Of a stretch of 64,000 nucleotides of DNA, positions 8,521 through 19,828 are shown piece by piece. The stretch spans positions 62,001-126,000 of the forward strand of contig JAACZV010000005.1 of NCBI GenBank assembly GCA_009996515.1, given 5' to 3'. The first letter of the stretch is position 1, and each line of letters opens with the position of its first letter. The notes under the pieces were generated by a model. That model searched no databases, had not been told where the DNA came from, and worked only from the letters and a program-made list of their open reading frames with translations. This DNA is from Comamonadaceae bacterium. Its GTDB lineage: Bacteria; Pseudomonadota; Gammaproteobacteria; Burkholderiales; Burkholderiaceae_C. The translations under genes were made by a program, and so were the position numbers.

Positions 8521-11500
8521 ATGACCGATCTCGCCGCCGACTACAAGGCGCTGGCCGAATATCGCCCGACCCACAAGGTCCGTTTTGTCACCGCCGCCAG
8601 CCTGTTCGACGGGCATGACGCGGCCATCAACATCATGCGCCGCATCCTGCAGGGCATGGGCGCCGAGGTCATCCACCTCGGGCACAACCGCTCGGTGGAC
8701 GAGGTCGTCACCGCGGCGCTGCAGGAGGATGCGCAGGGCATCGCCATCAGCTCCTACCAGGGCGGGCATGTCGAGTACTTCAAGTACATGGTGCAGCTGC
8801 TGAAGGAGCGCGGCGGCGCACACATCCAGGTGTTCGGCGGCGGCGGCGGCGTCATCGTGCCGGCCGAGATCCGCGAGCTGGCCGAGCATGGCGTGCGCAT
8901 CTTCAGCCCCGAAGACGGCCAGCGCATGGGCCTGCAAGGCATGATCGGCGAGATGGTCATGAAGGCCGACCAGGACTTCAGCGTCCATGCGCCCAAGGCG
9001 CTGTCGGCCATCACGGGCCACACCGAGGCCGCCTGGCGCTCGCTGGCCCAGCTGCTGACGGCGCTGGAGAACGGCAAGGCCGACGCAGCCGTCGTCGACG
9101 CGCTGCGCGCGCAGGCGAAAGACATCAAGACCCCGGTGCTGGGCATCACCGGTACCGGCGGCGCCGGCAAGTCCAGCCTCACCGACGAGCTGATCCGCCG
9201 GCTGCGCCTGGACCAGGGCGACGCGCTGCGCGTGGCCCTGATCTCCATCGACCCGTCGCGCCGCAAGAGCGGCGGCGCGCTGCTGGGCGACCGCATCCGC
9301 ATGAATGCGATCTCGCCGTGGTCGCAAGGCGCCCGCGTGTTCATGCGCAGCCTCGCCACACGCGACTTCGGCTCCGAGATTTCACCGGCACTGCCCGACG
9401 TCATCGCCGCGGCCAAGGTCGCGGGCTTCGACCTCGTCATCGTCGAGACCTCCGGCATTGGCCAGGGCGATGCGGCCATCGTGCCGCTGGTGGACCTGCC
9501 CATGTATGTGATGACGCCCGAGTTCGGCGCCGCCAGCCAGCTCGAGAAGATCGACATGCTGGACTTCGCCGAGTTCGTCGCCATCAACAAGTTCGACCGC
9601 AAGGGTTCGCTGGACGCGCTGCGCGACGTCAGCAAACAGGTGCAGCGCAACCGCGAGGCCTTCGGCCAGCCGGCCGACAGCATGCCGGTGTTCGGCACCA
9701 TGGCCAGCCGCTTCAACGACGACGGCGTGACGGCGCTGTACCAGGCGCTGAAGGCCCGCCTGGCCGCGCTGGGCCTGAAGCTCACCGAAGGTCGCCTGCC
9801 GCCGGTGAACACCCGCCACAGCACGCACCAGACGCCCATCGTGCCGCCGGCGCGCGTGCGCTATCTGGCGGACATCAGCGACACGGTGCGCCGCTACAAG
9901 GCCCGCGCGCGCAGCCAGGCGGCCCTGGCCCGCGAGATCCAGCAGCTGGAAGCCAGCCGCGCGATGCTGGAAGCCGCCAACCCCGAGAAGAACGGCGCCC
10001 GCACCGCGCTGGCCGACCTGGCCGAGCAGCGCCGCGCCCGGCTCGATGCCGACGCCCGCCAGCTGCTCGCCCAATGGCCCGACATGGTCAAGGCCTATGC
10101 CGGCGACGAGTACGTCGTGAAGATCCGCGACAAGGAGATCCGCACGGCGCTGGTCACGCAAAGCCTGTCGGGCACCAAGATCCGCAAGGTCGTGCTGCCG
10201 AGCTATGAATGCCACGGCGAGCTGCTGAAGTGGCTGATGCTGGAGAACGTGCCCGGCAGCTTCCCCTACGCGGCGGGCGTGTTCGCGTTCAAGCGCGAGG
10301 GCGAGGACCCGACGCGCATGTTCGCCGGCGAGGGCGACGCCTTCCGCACCAACCGCCGCTTCAAGCTCGTCAGCGAGGGCATGCCCGCCAAGCGTCTGTC
10401 CACGGCCTTCGACTCGGTGACGCTGTACGGCGCCGACCCTGCGCCGCGGCCCGACATCTACGGCAAGGTCGGCAACTCCGGCGTGAGCATCGCGACGCTG
10501 GACGACATGAAGGTGTTGTACGACGGCTTCGACCTGTGCAACCCGAGCACGTCCGTGTCGATGACCATCAACGGCCCGGCACCGTCGATCCTCGCGATGT
10601 TCATGAACACGGCCATCGACCAGAACCTCGCCAAGTTCAAGGCCGACAACGGCCGCGAACCCACCGCCGACGAAGCCGCCAAGATCAAGGACTGGGTGCT
10701 GGCCAATGTGCGCGGCACCGTGCAGGCGGACATCCTGAAGGAAGACCAGGGCCAGAACACCTGCATCTTCTCCACCGAGTTCTCGCTGAAGGTCATGGGC
10801 GACATCGCCGAGTACTTCGTGCACCACAACGTGCGCAACTTCTACTCGGTGAGCATCTCGGGCTATCACATCGCCGAGGCCGGCGCCAACCCGATCTCGC
10901 AGCTGGCGCTGACGCTGTCCAACGGCTTCACCTTCGTGGAGGCGTATCTGGCGCGCGGCATGCACATCGACGACTTCGCGCCCAACCTGTCGTTCTTCTT
11001 CTCGAACGGCATGGACCCGGAGTACACGGTGCTGGGCCGCGTCGCGCGCCGCATCTGGGCGGTCGCGATGCGCGACCGCTACGGCGCCAACGAACGCAGC
11101 CAGAAGCTCAAGTACCACGTGCAGACCTCCGGCCGCAGCCTGCACGCGCAGGAGATCGCGTTCAACGACATCCGCACCACGCTGCAGGCGCTGATCGCGA
11201 TCTACGACAACTGCAACTCGCTGCACACCAACGCCTTCGACGAGGCGATCACGACGCCGACGGAAGACAGCGTGCGCCGCGCCATGGCCATCCAGCTCAT
11301 CATCAACCGCGAGTGGGGCCTGGCCAAGAACGAGAACCCGAGCCAGGGCGCCTTCATCATCGACGAGCTGACCGAGCTGGTGGAGGAGGCCGTGCTGGCC
11401 GAGTTCGAGCGCATCAGCGAGCGTGGCGGCGTACTGGGCGCGATGGAGACCGGCTACCAGCGCGGCCGCATCCAGGAGGAATCGCTGCACTACGAGATGC

Positions 11501-11811
11501 TGAAGCACACCGGCGAGTACCCCATCATCGGCGTCAACACCTTCCGCAATCCCAAGGGCGACCCGGTGCCGGAGCACATCGAGCTGGCGCGCTCGACCGA
11601 GGAGGAGAAGCAGTCGCAGCTGCAGCGCCTGGCCGACTTCCATGCCCGCCACCAGGCCGAGGCGCCGGCCATGCTGGCGCGGCTGCAGCAGGCCGTCATC
11701 GAGAACCGCAACGTGTTCGAGGTGTTGATGGACGCCGTGCGCGTGTGCTCGCTGGGCCAGATCACCGGCGCGCTGTTCGAGGTGGGTGGGCAGTACCGGC
11801 GCAGCATGTGA
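8521..11811 (+). CDS. icmF: Fused isobutyryl-CoA mutase IcmF
   Basis: Adenosylcobalamin-dependent carbon-skeleton mutase of 1096 residues that interconverts isobutyryl-CoA and n-butyryl-CoA; characterised IcmF enzymes also interconvert isovaleryl-CoA and pivalyl-CoA. Domains in order: B12-binding domain with the axial-ligand motif SLFDGHDAA (H32); a MeaI-type G-protein chaperone domain with P-loop [12 protein letters not shown] near residue 207; and the TIM-barrel substrate domain starting near residue 600, with [20 protein letters not shown] and [14 protein letters not shown] near residue 650. The length and domain order match IcmF rather than methylmalonyl-CoA mutase. The start has GGAG (8510-8513) upstream. 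The LiuR-type palindrome shared with ivd ties it to branched-chain acid breakdown. Active-site residues that decide isobutyryl versus isovaleryl preference could not be aligned here. Confidence 0.97.
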   Translation: MTDLAADYKALAEYRPTHKVRFVTAASLFDGHDAAINIMRRILQGMGAEVIHLGHNRSVDEVVTAALQEDAQGIAISSYQGGHVEYFKYMVQLLKERGGAHIQVFGGGGGVIVPAEIRELAEHGVRIFSPEDGQRMGLQGMIGEMVMKADQDFSVHAPKALSAITGHTEAAWRSLAQLLTALENGKADAAVVDALRAQAKDIKTPVLGITGTGGAGKSSLTDELIRRLRLDQGDALRVALISIDPSRRKSGGALLGDRIRMNAISPWSQGARVFMRSLATRDFGSEISPALPDVIAAAKVAGFDLVIVETSGIGQGDAAIVPLVDLPMYVMTPEFGAASQLEKIDMLDFAEFVAINKFDRKGSLDALRDVSKQVQRNREAFGQPADSMPVFGTMASRFNDDGVTALYQALKARLAALGLKLTEGRLPPVNTRHSTHQTPIVPPARVRYLADISDTVRRYKARARSQAALAREIQQLEASRAMLEAANPEKNGARTALADLAEQRRARLDADARQLLAQWPDMVKAYAGDEYVVKIRDKEIRTALVTQSLSGTKIRKVVLPSYECHGELLKWLMLENVPGSFPYAAGVFAFKREGEDPTRMFAGEGDAFRTNRRFKLVSEGMPAKRLSTAFDSVTLYGADPAPRPDIYGKVGNSGVSIATLDDMKVLYDGFDLCNPSTSVSMTINGPAPSILAMFMNTAIDQNLAKFKADNGREPTADEAAKIKDWVLANVRGTVQADILKEDQGQNTCIFSTEFSLKVMGDIAEYFVHHNVRNFYSVSISGYHIAEAGANPISQLALTLSNGFTFVEAYLARGMHIDDFAPNLSFFFSNGMDPEYTVLGRVARRIWAVAMRDRYGANERSQKLKYHVQTSGRSLHAQEIAFNDIRTTLQALIAIYDNCNSLHTNAFDEAITTPTEDSVRRAMAIQLIINREWGLAKNENPSQGAFIIDELTELVEEAVLAEFERISERGGVLGAMETGYQRGRIQEESLHYEMLKHTGEYPIIGVNTFRNPKGDPVPEHIELARSTEEEKQSQLQRLADFHARHQAEAPAMLARLQQAVIENRNVFEVLMDAVRVCSLGQITGALFEVGGQYRRSM

Positions 11812-11853
11812 GCGCCCCGCCCCGGCGGACGGGGCCGCATCGGCGCCCGGCGC

Positions 11854-12837
11854 TCAGCGCGCCTGGATGGCCTGCATCGCCGCCCTGACCCGCTGCAGCA
11901 TGGGCGAGGCCTCCGTCACGCCGGCATCGAAGGGATGCAGGCGCTGGCCGCCCACCGAGGCCATGATCTTGCGCACATACATCCGTGTCTCGGCATAGGG
12001 CGGCACGCCCAGGTAGCGGTCCACGGCGCGCTCGCCGGCGTTGTAGCCGGCCAGGGCCAGCATCACGTCGCCCTCGAAATAGGCCAGCAGCCAGCGCAGA
12101 TAGGCCATGCCGGCGCGGATGTTCTGCGCCGGGTCGCGCAGCTTGGTGGCCTTGAAGCGCAGCGCCGTGTCGGGCAGCAGCTGCATCAGGCCTTGCGCCT
12201 TCTTGGGCGACTCGGCCAGCGGGTCGAAGTTGGACTCCTGGGCCATCACGGCCAGCACCAGGGCCGGCGCCAGCTGGTACTCGGGCGCGATCAGCTTCAC
12301 ATAGTTGACGATGGCCGGCGGCGCCTGCGGCGGCAGCGGCAGCGTGGCCCATAGCGAAGGCCGGGGGCCGGCCGGCGCCTGCGCGACGGGCAGCGGGTCG
12401 ACCTCGGGCGGGCGCAGGCAGGGCGGCGGGTCGCCCAGCGGCGTGCCGCCCAGGCGCTCCAGCATGTTCTGCGCCTGCGCCAGGCCCTGCTCGGCCGCGG
12501 CGGCGAACAGATGGGCCGCCTCGGCGTCGTTGCGCTGGATGCCGCGCGCATTGGTCAGCATCCAGCCCAGGCTGTACTGGGCCTCGGCGTCGCCATAGCG
12601 CGCGGCGCGGCAGTAGAGCTTGGCCGCCTCCACCTCGTCGCGCTTCACGCCGTCGCCGTACTCCAGCGCCTTGGCCTCCAGCCGCCAGCGCTCCACCTGG
12701 GCCGGCACCACCGGGCCGCGCTCGCCGGGCGGCATGGTGGGGCGGGGCAGCTGCTCCAGCGTCAGCGCGGGCGGCTGGGCCAGCGCGGCCAGCGGCGCGA
12801 GCAGCAGGGGCAGCAACAGGGCTCTCAAGACAGGCAT
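11854..12837 (-). CDS. Lytic transglycosylase with SEL1-like repeats
   Basis: Secreted muramidase-type enzyme of 327 residues that would cleave peptidoglycan glycan strands. A signal peptide (MPVLRALLLPLLLAPLAALA) is followed by two SEL1/TPR-like repeats (about residues 70-130, with AAKLYCRAARYGDAEAQYSL and AAHLFAAAAEQGLAQAQNML). The SLT domain of family 1 follows, with the catalytic glutamate in MAQESNFDP (near residue 201), then KAQGLMQLLP, and AGYNAGERAVDRY near the end. It stands between icmF (convergent) and the YdeI-like gene (divergent, 36 bp). The fusion of SEL1 repeats to an SLT domain suggests docking to a partner protein (inference). Confidence 0.9.
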   Translation of the reverse strand: MPVLRALLLPLLLAPLAALAQPPALTLEQLPRPTMPPGERGPVVPAQVERWRLEAKALEYGDGVKRDEVEAAKLYCRAARYGDAEAQYSLGWMLTNARGIQRNDAEAAHLFAAAAEQGLAQAQNMLERLGGTPLGDPPPCLRPPEVDPLPVAQAPAGPRPSLWATLPLPPQAPPAIVNYVKLIAPEYQLAPALVLAVMAQESNFDPLAESPKKAQGLMQLLPDTALRFKATKLRDPAQNIRAGMAYLRWLLAYFEGDVMLALAGYNAGERAVDRYLGVPPYAETRMYVRKIMASVGGQRLHPFDAGVTEASPMLQRVRAAMQAIQAR

Positions 12838-12873
12838 GGCGATGCGGGGTGAGCCACAAGTCTAGACTGCGGC

Positions 12874-13466
12874 ATGCCCAGCCTCGACCCCCGCATCGAT
12901 GCGTATCTCGCCGGCGTGCCGGCGTTCGCGCTGCCCATCCTGCAGCGGCTGCGCGAGGACGTGCATGCCGCCTGCCCCGAGGTCGTCGAAACCATCAAAT
13001 GGAGCCGGCCGCATTTCCTGCTGGACGGCAAGCTGCTGTGCGGCATGTCGGCGTTCAAGGCCCATTGCGCCTTCGGCTTCTGGGAACGCGAGGGCGCGGG
13101 TGAAGGCCAGAGCGGCGCGATGGGCGACTTCGGCCGCATCGAGAGCCTGGCCGACCTGCCGTCGCGCACCGAGCTGCGCCGCCGTATCCAGGCTGCGGCC
13201 GCGCTGCTGCAGGCCGGTGCGCCGCGCGCCCGCAAGCCCGACCGCCCGCCGCGCCCGACGCTGACCATGCCGGCCGACTTCGCCGCCGCGCTGGGCCGGC
13301 ACCAGGCCGCGCAGCAGTGCTACGACGCCTTCCCGCCCAGCAAGCAGCGCGACTATCTGGAATGGGTGCTGGAGGCCAAGCGCGAGGACACCCGCGCCAA
13401 GCGCATCGCCCAGGCCGTGGCATGGCTGGCCGAGGGCAAATCCAGAAACTGGAAGTACGAGGGCTG

Positions 13467-13470
<4 letters not shown>
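12874..13470 (+). CDS. YdeI/OmpD-associated family protein (DUF1801-type)
   Basis: Cytoplasmic protein of 198 residues. The N-terminal half (PRIDAYLAGVPAFALPILQRLR, then ETIKWSRPHFLLDGKLLCGM) matches the DUF1801 fold, and the C-terminal part (YDAFPPSKQRDYLEWVLEAK and AQAVAWLAEGK) matches the YdeI helical tail. The biochemical role of this family is unknown. A -10-like hexamer TAGACT (12863-12868) stands only 5 nt before the ATG and there is no Shine-Dalgarno sequence, so the mRNA may be leaderless. Its TAG stop shares the tetranucleotide CTAG with the convergent ABC ATPase stop. Confidence 0.85.
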
Positions 13471-14564
<1,094 letters not shown>

Positions 14565-14566
14565 GA

Positions 14567-15376
14567 CTAACCTTTGACGGCGCCGGCCACCAGCCCGCGC
14601 GTGAAATGCCGCCCCGCCAGCAGGTAGACCAGCAGCGTCGGCGCCGCCGCCAGCAGCGCCGCGGCCATCTCCAGCGGGTAGGCGCGTGCGCCGGTCTCGG
14701 TCTGCGCGCCGAGCTGGGCCAGCGCCGCCGTGATGGGTCGCGCGTCCTCCGGCCCGAACACCAGGCCGAACAGGTACTCGTTCCAGATCGTCGTGAACTG
14801 CAGGATGAGCACGACGACGAAGATGGGCCGGGACAGCGGCAGCACCACCCGCCACAACAGCCGCCAGAAGCCCGCGCCGTCCAGCCGCGCGGCCTGCAGC
14901 AGCTCGTCGGGGAAGGCCAGGAAATGGTTGCGGAAGAACAGCGCCAGCGGCAGGCTGTAGATGACGTGGATGGCGATCAGCAGGCCCAGCGACCGGTCCA
15001 GCCCCAGCCGCGCCATCGTGATGGCCAGCGGCAGCAGATAGACCTTGATGGGCAGGAAGAAGGCCAGCACCAGCGCCAGCCCCACCCAGCGCTCGCCGCG
15101 GAAGCGGTATTTGCACAGCACGAAGCCGTTCAGCGCCGCCAGCAGCGCCGACAGCAGCACGGCCGGCACGGCCAGCGCCAGGCTGACGCCAAAGCTGCTG
15201 CGCAGCGTCGCCCAGGCCTGCCGCCAGGCGGCCAGGCTGGGCTCGCGCGGCAGGGCCAGAAAGCCCTGCTGCGCCTCGGCCGTGCCCTTGAGGCTGTTCA
15301 TCAGCATCAGCAGCAGCGGCAGCGCGACCAGGGCCACGGCCAGCGCCGCCAGCAGATAGAGCGCCAGCCGCCTCAT
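14567..15376 (-). CDS. Sugar ABC transporter permease, MalG type
   Basis: Inner-membrane permease of 269 residues with six hydrophobic segments. The EAA loop that docks on the ATPase reads ELLQAARLDGAGFWRLLWRVVLP (quoted in part: EAA-like QAARLDGAG) around residues 185-200, as in MalG-type subunits. The N-terminus LALYLLAALAVALVALPLLL and the late segment TTIWNEYLFG are also typical. Start ATG 15376 overlaps the previous permease stop by 4 bp (ATGA), indicating translational coupling. It forms the transmembrane channel with the product of the gene at 15373-16239. Confidence 0.93.
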   Translation of the reverse strand: MRRLALYLLAALAVALVALPLLLMLMNSLKGTAEAQQGFLALPREPSLAAWRQAWATLRSSFGVSLALAVPAVLLSALLAALNGFVLCKYRFRGERWVGLALVLAFFLPIKVYLLPLAITMARLGLDRSLGLLIAIHVIYSLPLALFFRNHFLAFPDELLQAARLDGAGFWRLLWRVVLPLSRPIFVVVLILQFTTIWNEYLFGLVFGPEDARPITAALAQLGAQTETGARAYPLEMAAALLAAAPTLLVYLLAGRHFTRGLVAGAVKG

Positions 15377-16239
15377 GACGCCGCCCTGTTGCGCGAGCGC
15401 AGCACCGCATAGGGCAGCGCGACGGACAGCACCATCATCACCAGCACCATGGCGCTGGCCGCGCCCAGGCCCAGGCGGCTGCGCTCGAAGGCCATCTGGA
15501 ACATGTAGAAGGCCGGCAGCTCGCTGGCCTGGCCGGGCCCGCCCTCGGTCAGCACGACGACCAGGTCGAAGGTCTTGATGGCCGCCGGCAGCAGCACCAG
15601 CAGCGCCGACAGCAGGCTGGGCCCCAGCTGAGGCAGGATCACGCGCTTCAGCAGCTTCCAGCCGCGCGCGCCGTCCAGCCGCGCGGCCTGCAGCATGGAC
15701 TCGTCGATGCCGCGCAGGCCGGCCAGGAACAAGGCCATCACGAAGCCGCTGATCTGCCACACGGCGGCCACCACCAGCGCATAGACGGCCATGTCCTCCT
15801 GCGCCAGCCAGTCCCAGCGAAAGCTGCTCCAGCCCCAGCCGCGCACGGCCTCGGCCAGGCCTTGCTCGGGGTCCATCAGCCAGCGCCAGGCGCTGCCGGT
15901 GACGATCATGGACAGGGCCATCGGGTGCAGCCACACCCAGCGCAGCAGGCCCTCGCCGCGCAGCTTCTGGTCCAGCAGCAGCGCCAGCGCCAGGCCGATG
16001 ACCAGCGGCAGCACCACCAGGCCCAGGCCGAAGCGCAGCAGATTCCACAACGCGGCCTGCCAGCGCGGGTCCAGCAGCAGGCGCTCGTACTGCTGCAGGC
16101 CGACGAACTCGTGGCTGGGCAGCAGGTTGGAGCGCGTCAGCGACAGCCAGCCCGTCCACAGCAGAAAGCCATAGAAGAACACCGCGCCGATCAGCAGCAG
16201 CGGTATCAGGCAGGCCAGTGCGGTGCGTCTTTCATTCAT
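15373..16239 (-). CDS. Sugar ABC transporter permease, MalF/UgpA type
   Basis: Inner-membrane permease of 288 residues with six hydrophobic segments, first LACLIPLLLIGAVFFYGFLL. The EAA loop is LQAARLDGARGWKLLKRVILP (about residues 190-210, partly given), followed by VLTEGGPG, the usual MalF-type motif. The start is placed at ATG 16239 (MNERRTA); the frame is open upstream only through the intergenic repeat. The ATG overlaps, by ATGA, the stop of the small reading frame inside that repeat (see 16240-16407). The downstream permease start overlaps its stop by 4 bp. Confidence 0.93.
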   Translation of the reverse strand: MNERRTALACLIPLLLIGAVFFYGFLLWTGWLSLTRSNLLPSHEFVGLQQYERLLLDPRWQAALWNLLRFGLGLVVLPLVIGLALALLLDQKLRGEGLLRWVWLHPMALSMIVTGSAWRWLMDPEQGLAEAVRGWGWSSFRWDWLAQEDMAVYALVVAAVWQISGFVMALFLAGLRGIDESMLQAARLDGARGWKLLKRVILPQLGPSLLSALLVLLPAAIKTFDLVVVLTEGGPGQASELPAFYMFQMAFERSRLGLGAASAMVLVMMVLSVALPYAVLRSRNRAAS

Positions 16240-16407
16240 GCCGTTTCGCGCCTTTCGCATTGGCGGGCCGAGCGCCGGGCCGCTCCCAAGCCGGCCCGCC
16301 TTGGGTGATGTGCTTGCCGGTCGATCCGGCAAGCATCACCGTCCCCTTGGGGGACCGACCGGGCTTGCCCGCGTTCAGCGGGGCGGGACTGGGCGAGGGG
16401 CTTCATA
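16240..16407 (-). repeat. Multi-hairpin intra-operon repeat, copy A
   Basis: This is one of three related elements (others at 41168-41314 and 63822-63956). On the minus strand it begins right after the TGA of the binding-protein gene and ends at the permease ATG. Shared blocks: GCCCCTCG near the start; GTCCCC-caa-GGGGAC hairpin; a perfect hairpin GCTTGCCGG-atcga-CCGGCAAGC; and GGGCCGGCTTGGGAGCGGCC followed by CGGCGCTCGGCCCGC at the end. An open frame of 56 codons runs from ATG 16406 to a TGA at 16238-16236 that overlaps the permease ATG, so translation could pass through it. The stem sequence differs from copy B at paired positions, which preserves pairing. Confidence 0.85.
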
Positions 16408-17616
16408 TCAATCTCGTTGGCGCAAGGCCTGCGCCAGCCGCGTCTGGGCCTGGGCCGCCGTCATGCGCTCGCTGGCCCAGTAAGCCGACAGCACGTCCCT
16501 CATGCCGCCGTAGGCGCTCTCGCCCAGGCGGGCGCTCAGCGCCAGCACCAGCTCGCCGCGCGCCTCGCCGGCACGGAAGTCGGCCGCCGAGCGCTGCGCG
16601 CAGGCGTTGAAGCCGGACAGGTCGGCGTCGCGGCGCACCGGGATGCCGCCCTTGAGCCGCGCCAGCTGCGCCGAGGTCTGGGGCTGCAGCAGCAGGCCCG
16701 CCAGGCGCTGCTGCGCGCCCAGCCGCGCGGGCTGGGCGAAGAACACCAGCCGGTCGAACTCGAAGTAATGCAGGCCGCCATGGCCGGGCGCGGCCGTGCA
16801 GTCGTAGTCCAGGCCCGGCTTCCAGCCGGCCTTCTGGAACTCGCCGTTGGCCCAGTCGCCGGTGAACTGGAACACGGCCCGGCCCTGCAGCAGCAGCGCT
16901 GTCGCGCCGGCCCAGTCGCGGCTGACCTGGCCGGCGTCGGTGTAGTTCTTGAGCGAGCGGTACTCCTGCAGCAGCGCGGCCATGCGCGGGCCGGCCAGCA
17001 GCGCCGGGTCGGCCTGCACCAGCGCGCGCTCGAAGAAGTCCCGCCCCGCGCGGCCCAGCACGACGGCGACGAACAGGCTGAGCCGCTGCCCCGCCGAGCT
17101 GCCCATGGCCAGCGGCAGCAGGCCGGCCTCGCGCAGCCGCGCGGCGGTGCGGTGGAACTCGTCCCAGTCCTTCGGCACGCCCAGGCCATGGGCGCGCAGC
17201 AGGCGCTGGTTGCTCCACAGCGTGTTGAGGCGGTGCACGTTCAGCGGCACGGCGGCGGGCTGGCCGGCATGACGCAGCTCCGCCGCCACCGCATGCGGCA
17301 GCGCGGCGAACTGCGCGTTGACGGCGCCGCCCAGGTCGGCCAGCGGCACGGCCTCGGCCCAGATGCGCAGCGGCTTGTCGGTCTGGGCCAGCGTGGGCGC
17401 ATGGCCGGACAGGAAACGCGCCTTCAGCAACGTGTTGGCATTCGAGCTGCCGGCCACCGCCGTGGTCTTCAGATCCACGCCGCCGCGGCGGGCGGCCGCG
17501 GCCAGCTCGCCCACCATGGCGGCCTCGCTGCCCGAGGTCCAGGCATGCAGCAGCTCCAGGTCAGCGGCCCGCGCGCCGCCGGCCAGCGCCAGCGCGATGA
17601 GGACGGCGCGCTTCAT
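16408..17616 (-). CDS. Sugar ABC transporter substrate-binding protein
   Basis: Periplasmic binding protein of 402 residues in the MalE/UgpB family. The signal peptide is MKRAVLIALALAGGARA, followed by the typical first strand LELLHAWTSGSEAAMV. VPLNVHRLNTLWSNQRLL, FQFTGDWANGEFQKAG and the Tyr/Phe-rich LHYFEFDRLVFF are common family segments. The start overlaps the GH20 stop by 4 bp (ATGA). It is the second gene of the leftward operon and is separated from its permeases by repeat copy A. The ligand is most likely N-acetylglucosamine or chitooligosaccharides, inferred from the adjacent hexosaminidase; the sequence alone does not decide this. Confidence 0.92.
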   Translation of the reverse strand: MKRAVLIALALAGGARAADLELLHAWTSGSEAAMVGELAAAARRGGVDLKTTAVAGSSNANTLLKARFLSGHAPTLAQTDKPLRIWAEAVPLADLGGAVNAQFAALPHAVAAELRHAGQPAAVPLNVHRLNTLWSNQRLLRAHGLGVPKDWDEFHRTAARLREAGLLPLAMGSSAGQRLSLFVAVVLGRAGRDFFERALVQADPALLAGPRMAALLQEYRSLKNYTDAGQVSRDWAGATALLLQGRAVFQFTGDWANGEFQKAGWKPGLDYDCTAAPGHGGLHYFEFDRLVFFAQPARLGAQQRLAGLLLQPQTSAQLARLKGGIPVRRDADLSGFNACAQRSAADFRAGEARGELVLALSARLGESAYGGMRDVLSAYWASERMTAAQAQTRLAQALRQRD

Positions 17617-19757
17617 GCCAGCGCGTCCAGCCGGCGCTGCAGCGGTTGCACCAGCGCCGGCAGCATCTCGTCGACCAGGGTCGCGGCCTCGTGCAGGCGT
17701 TGCTGCGCGTCGGCCGGCTTGGCGCCCGACCACAGCGCCTCGCCCAGCTCGAACAGCCCGGCCAGCGTGGCCAGCAGCGGCAGCGCCGGCGCGAGGCGCG
17801 GCGAGGCGGACAGCAGCACGCGCCAGGCCGGCAGCCGCTCGCGGGCGGCGGCCAACGCGGCCAGCCAGGCCGGCGCGTCGTCCTGCAGCGCCACCATCAG
17901 CGGGCTCTCGGCCGGCAGCGCATCGGCCAGGCGGTCCAGCGCCTCGGCCTGGGTGTAGGCCAGCGCGCGCTTCTTCGCGTGCTGGCGCGCATAGCCGGAG
18001 CCGGGCTCCAGCCACAGCGCCAGCTCGCGCAGCCGGGCGCGGTCCGCGGGCGCGGGGCACAGCGCCTCCAGCAGCGGCGCGGCGGGGTCGGCCGGGATGC
18101 GGCCGGTGGCCACCAGCCAGCGCTGCGCGGCGGCCAGGCGTTGCTCGAGCCGGGCCGCGTCGGCCGGGTCGCTCCACAGCCGCTCGGCCACGGCCAGCGC
18201 GCGCGGCCACAGCCGCAGCGCCAGCTGCGGCGCCTCCACCAGCTCGGCCCACAGCGCCGCCTCGCCGCCCAGCAGCGGCGCGGCGGTGTCGGGTTGCGCG
18301 GCGGGCCAGTCGGCCAGGCCCTCGGGCAGCGGCCGCCAGTCGCAGCGCTGGCGCAGCGCGCCCAGGCGCAGCCAGCCACGGCCGCTCGCGTCCGGGCCCC
18401 AGAGCTCCAGCTCCCCCAGGTCGCTGTCGACCCGCAACCGCCACGGCCCCGGCCCAGCCACCACGCGCGGCGCCAGCCATTCGTCCAGCGTGCCGCTGCT
18501 GCGCAGCTGCAGCCTGGCCTCGTCACCGTCCAGCCACAGCCGGCCCTCGACCTGCCAGGTGCCGACGCTCGCCTGCAGCAACCAGGCCGAGCCGCCCGCG
18601 GCCGGCGCCGCGGGCCGCAGCGGCGGCCGCATGGGGCGGCGCCAGTGGTAGGCGGCGGGATGGATCTGGTCCAGGTAGAAGCCCGCGCTGCGCAGCCGCC
18701 CGGCCAGGCCCGGTGGCGCGAAGTGCAAGGCCTCGTCGCCACGCCAGCATTGCAGCAGGCTGCCCGGCGGCAGCGCGCTGGACTGGCCCATCTCGTCCCA
18801 GGCCACCAGGCGCCGGCCGTGGCGGCTCAGCACGGCGCCGACACGGGCCAGATAGCCGGCCTGCAGTTCGGCCAGGCCGACGCCGCGCTGGCGGGCCAGC
18901 GCCTCCCAGGCGGCCGGCGCCATCTCGTCGCCGCCCAGGTGGACGAAGGCGTCGGGGAAGACCTGGGCCCATTCGCCCAGCAGGCCGTCGAGGAAGTCGT
19001 ACAGCGCCTCGCTGTCGGGGCGCACCGCCGCGCCGAAGACGCCGAAGCCGGGCTGGGCCTCGGTGGGCGCCGGCGCGCACAGCAGCTCCGGATGGGCCAG
19101 GCCCAGCGCCCAGCAATGGCCCGGCAGGTCCAGCTCGGGCACGACGCGGATGCCGCGCTGGGCGGCCGCGTCGACGAGGCGGCCCGCCTGCTCCAGCGTG
19201 TAGAAATGGCCGCCGCTGGCGCGCTCCTGCAGGCGCGGGTAGCGGCGCGACTCCAGCCGCCAGGCCTGGTCGTCGGTCAGATGCCAGTGCAGCACGTTGA
19301 GCCGCGCGGCGGCCATGCCGTCCAGCAGCTCCAGCAAGGCGTCGAAGGGCAGCGGCCGGCGCGCCACGTCCACCAGCAGGCCGCGCCAGGGATGGCGCGG
19401 CGCGTCGTCGATCTGCAGGGCCGGCAGGCTGGCCTGGCCCGCCTCGCGCGCCGCCTGCCACAGCTGCGACAGCGCATGCAGCGCATGGCTGACGCCGGCC
19501 GGCGTGGCCGCCTGCACCTGCACGGCGTCGGCCGCCAGCTGCAGGCGGAAGGACTCGTCATCGCCCAGCCGGGGCAGCCGCGGCGCCAGCGCCGGCAGCA
19601 CCAGCCGCGCCGCGCCGGCGGCCTCGCTGGCGGGCAGCAGCGCCCGCCACGGTGCCGGCAGGTCGCGCAAACCGCCCACGGCGGGCCCGGCACCGGGCAG
19701 CAGGGTCAGGGCTTGCGGCCGCGGCAACAGCGCGGCGATCGTCTGGGAAAACGGCAT
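17613..19757 (-). CDS. Beta-N-acetylhexosaminidase (GH20)
   Basis: Glycoside hydrolase family 20 enzyme of 714 residues, which removes terminal N-acetylhexosamines from chitooligosaccharides or glycans by substrate-assisted catalysis. Residues ~25-125 form the GH20 N-terminal alpha/beta domain. The barrel contains WRGLLVDVARR, LNVLHWHLTDDQAWR and the catalytic Asp-Glu pair in HLGGDEM (near residue 275), with WDEM further on. The C-terminal ~180 residues are helical and of unknown role. No signal peptide is visible, so the enzyme is probably cytoplasmic and acts on imported oligomers. It heads the ABC operon. Three TTGAG boxes at 11-bp spacing lie just upstream (19781-19818), and CATGAT stands 6 nt before the ATG, so the message may be leaderless. 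Confidence 0.94.
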   Translation of the reverse strand: MPFSQTIAALLPRPQALTLLPGAGPAVGGLRDLPAPWRALLPASEAAGAARLVLPALAPRLPRLGDDESFRLQLAADAVQVQAATPAGVSHALHALSQLWQAAREAGQASLPALQIDDAPRHPWRGLLVDVARRPLPFDALLELLDGMAAARLNVLHWHLTDDQAWRLESRRYPRLQERASGGHFYTLEQAGRLVDAAAQRGIRVVPELDLPGHCWALGLAHPELLCAPAPTEAQPGFGVFGAAVRPDSEALYDFLDGLLGEWAQVFPDAFVHLGGDEMAPAAWEALARQRGVGLAELQAGYLARVGAVLSRHGRRLVAWDEMGQSSALPPGSLLQCWRGDEALHFAPPGLAGRLRSAGFYLDQIHPAAYHWRRPMRPPLRPAAPAAGGSAWLLQASVGTWQVEGRLWLDGDEARLQLRSSGTLDEWLAPRVVAGPGPWRLRVDSDLGELELWGPDASGRGWLRLGALRQRCDWRPLPEGLADWPAAQPDTAAPLLGGEAALWAELVEAPQLALRLWPRALAVAERLWSDPADAARLEQRLAAAQRWLVATGRIPADPAAPLLEALCPAPADRARLRELALWLEPGSGYARQHAKKRALAYTQAEALDRLADALPAESPLMVALQDDAPAWLAALAAARERLPAWRVLLSASPRLAPALPLLATLAGLFELGEALWSGAKPADAQQRLHEAATLVDEMLPALVQPLQRRLDALA

Positions 19758-19780
19758 GCGGCGATCATGTGCCCACCCGG

Positions 19781-19818
19781 CTAGGGCTCATCTCAAGCCC
19801 ATCTCAAGGTTTCCTCAA
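19781..19818 (-). promoter_or_regulatory. TTGAG direct-repeat box upstream of the GH20 operon
   Basis: On the minus strand TTGAG occurs at 19818-19814, 19807-19803 and 19796-19792, each 11 bp apart, followed in phase by CCTAG at 19785-19781. A -10-like CATGAT lies 11 bp further (19769-19764). OmpR-type response regulators bind such helical-phase direct repeats. The same layout occurs before the response-regulator/TonB receptor pair (28364) and the GH19 gene (31292). Confidence 0.7.
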
Positions 19819-19828
19819 GACGGCCGGC

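Noticed and set aside
8754-11652. Very long open frames antisense or out of phase with icmF, rich in Ala, Arg, Gly and His
   Set aside because: They are shadows produced by high GC at third codon positions; the icmF frame has full-length domain homology and the others have none.
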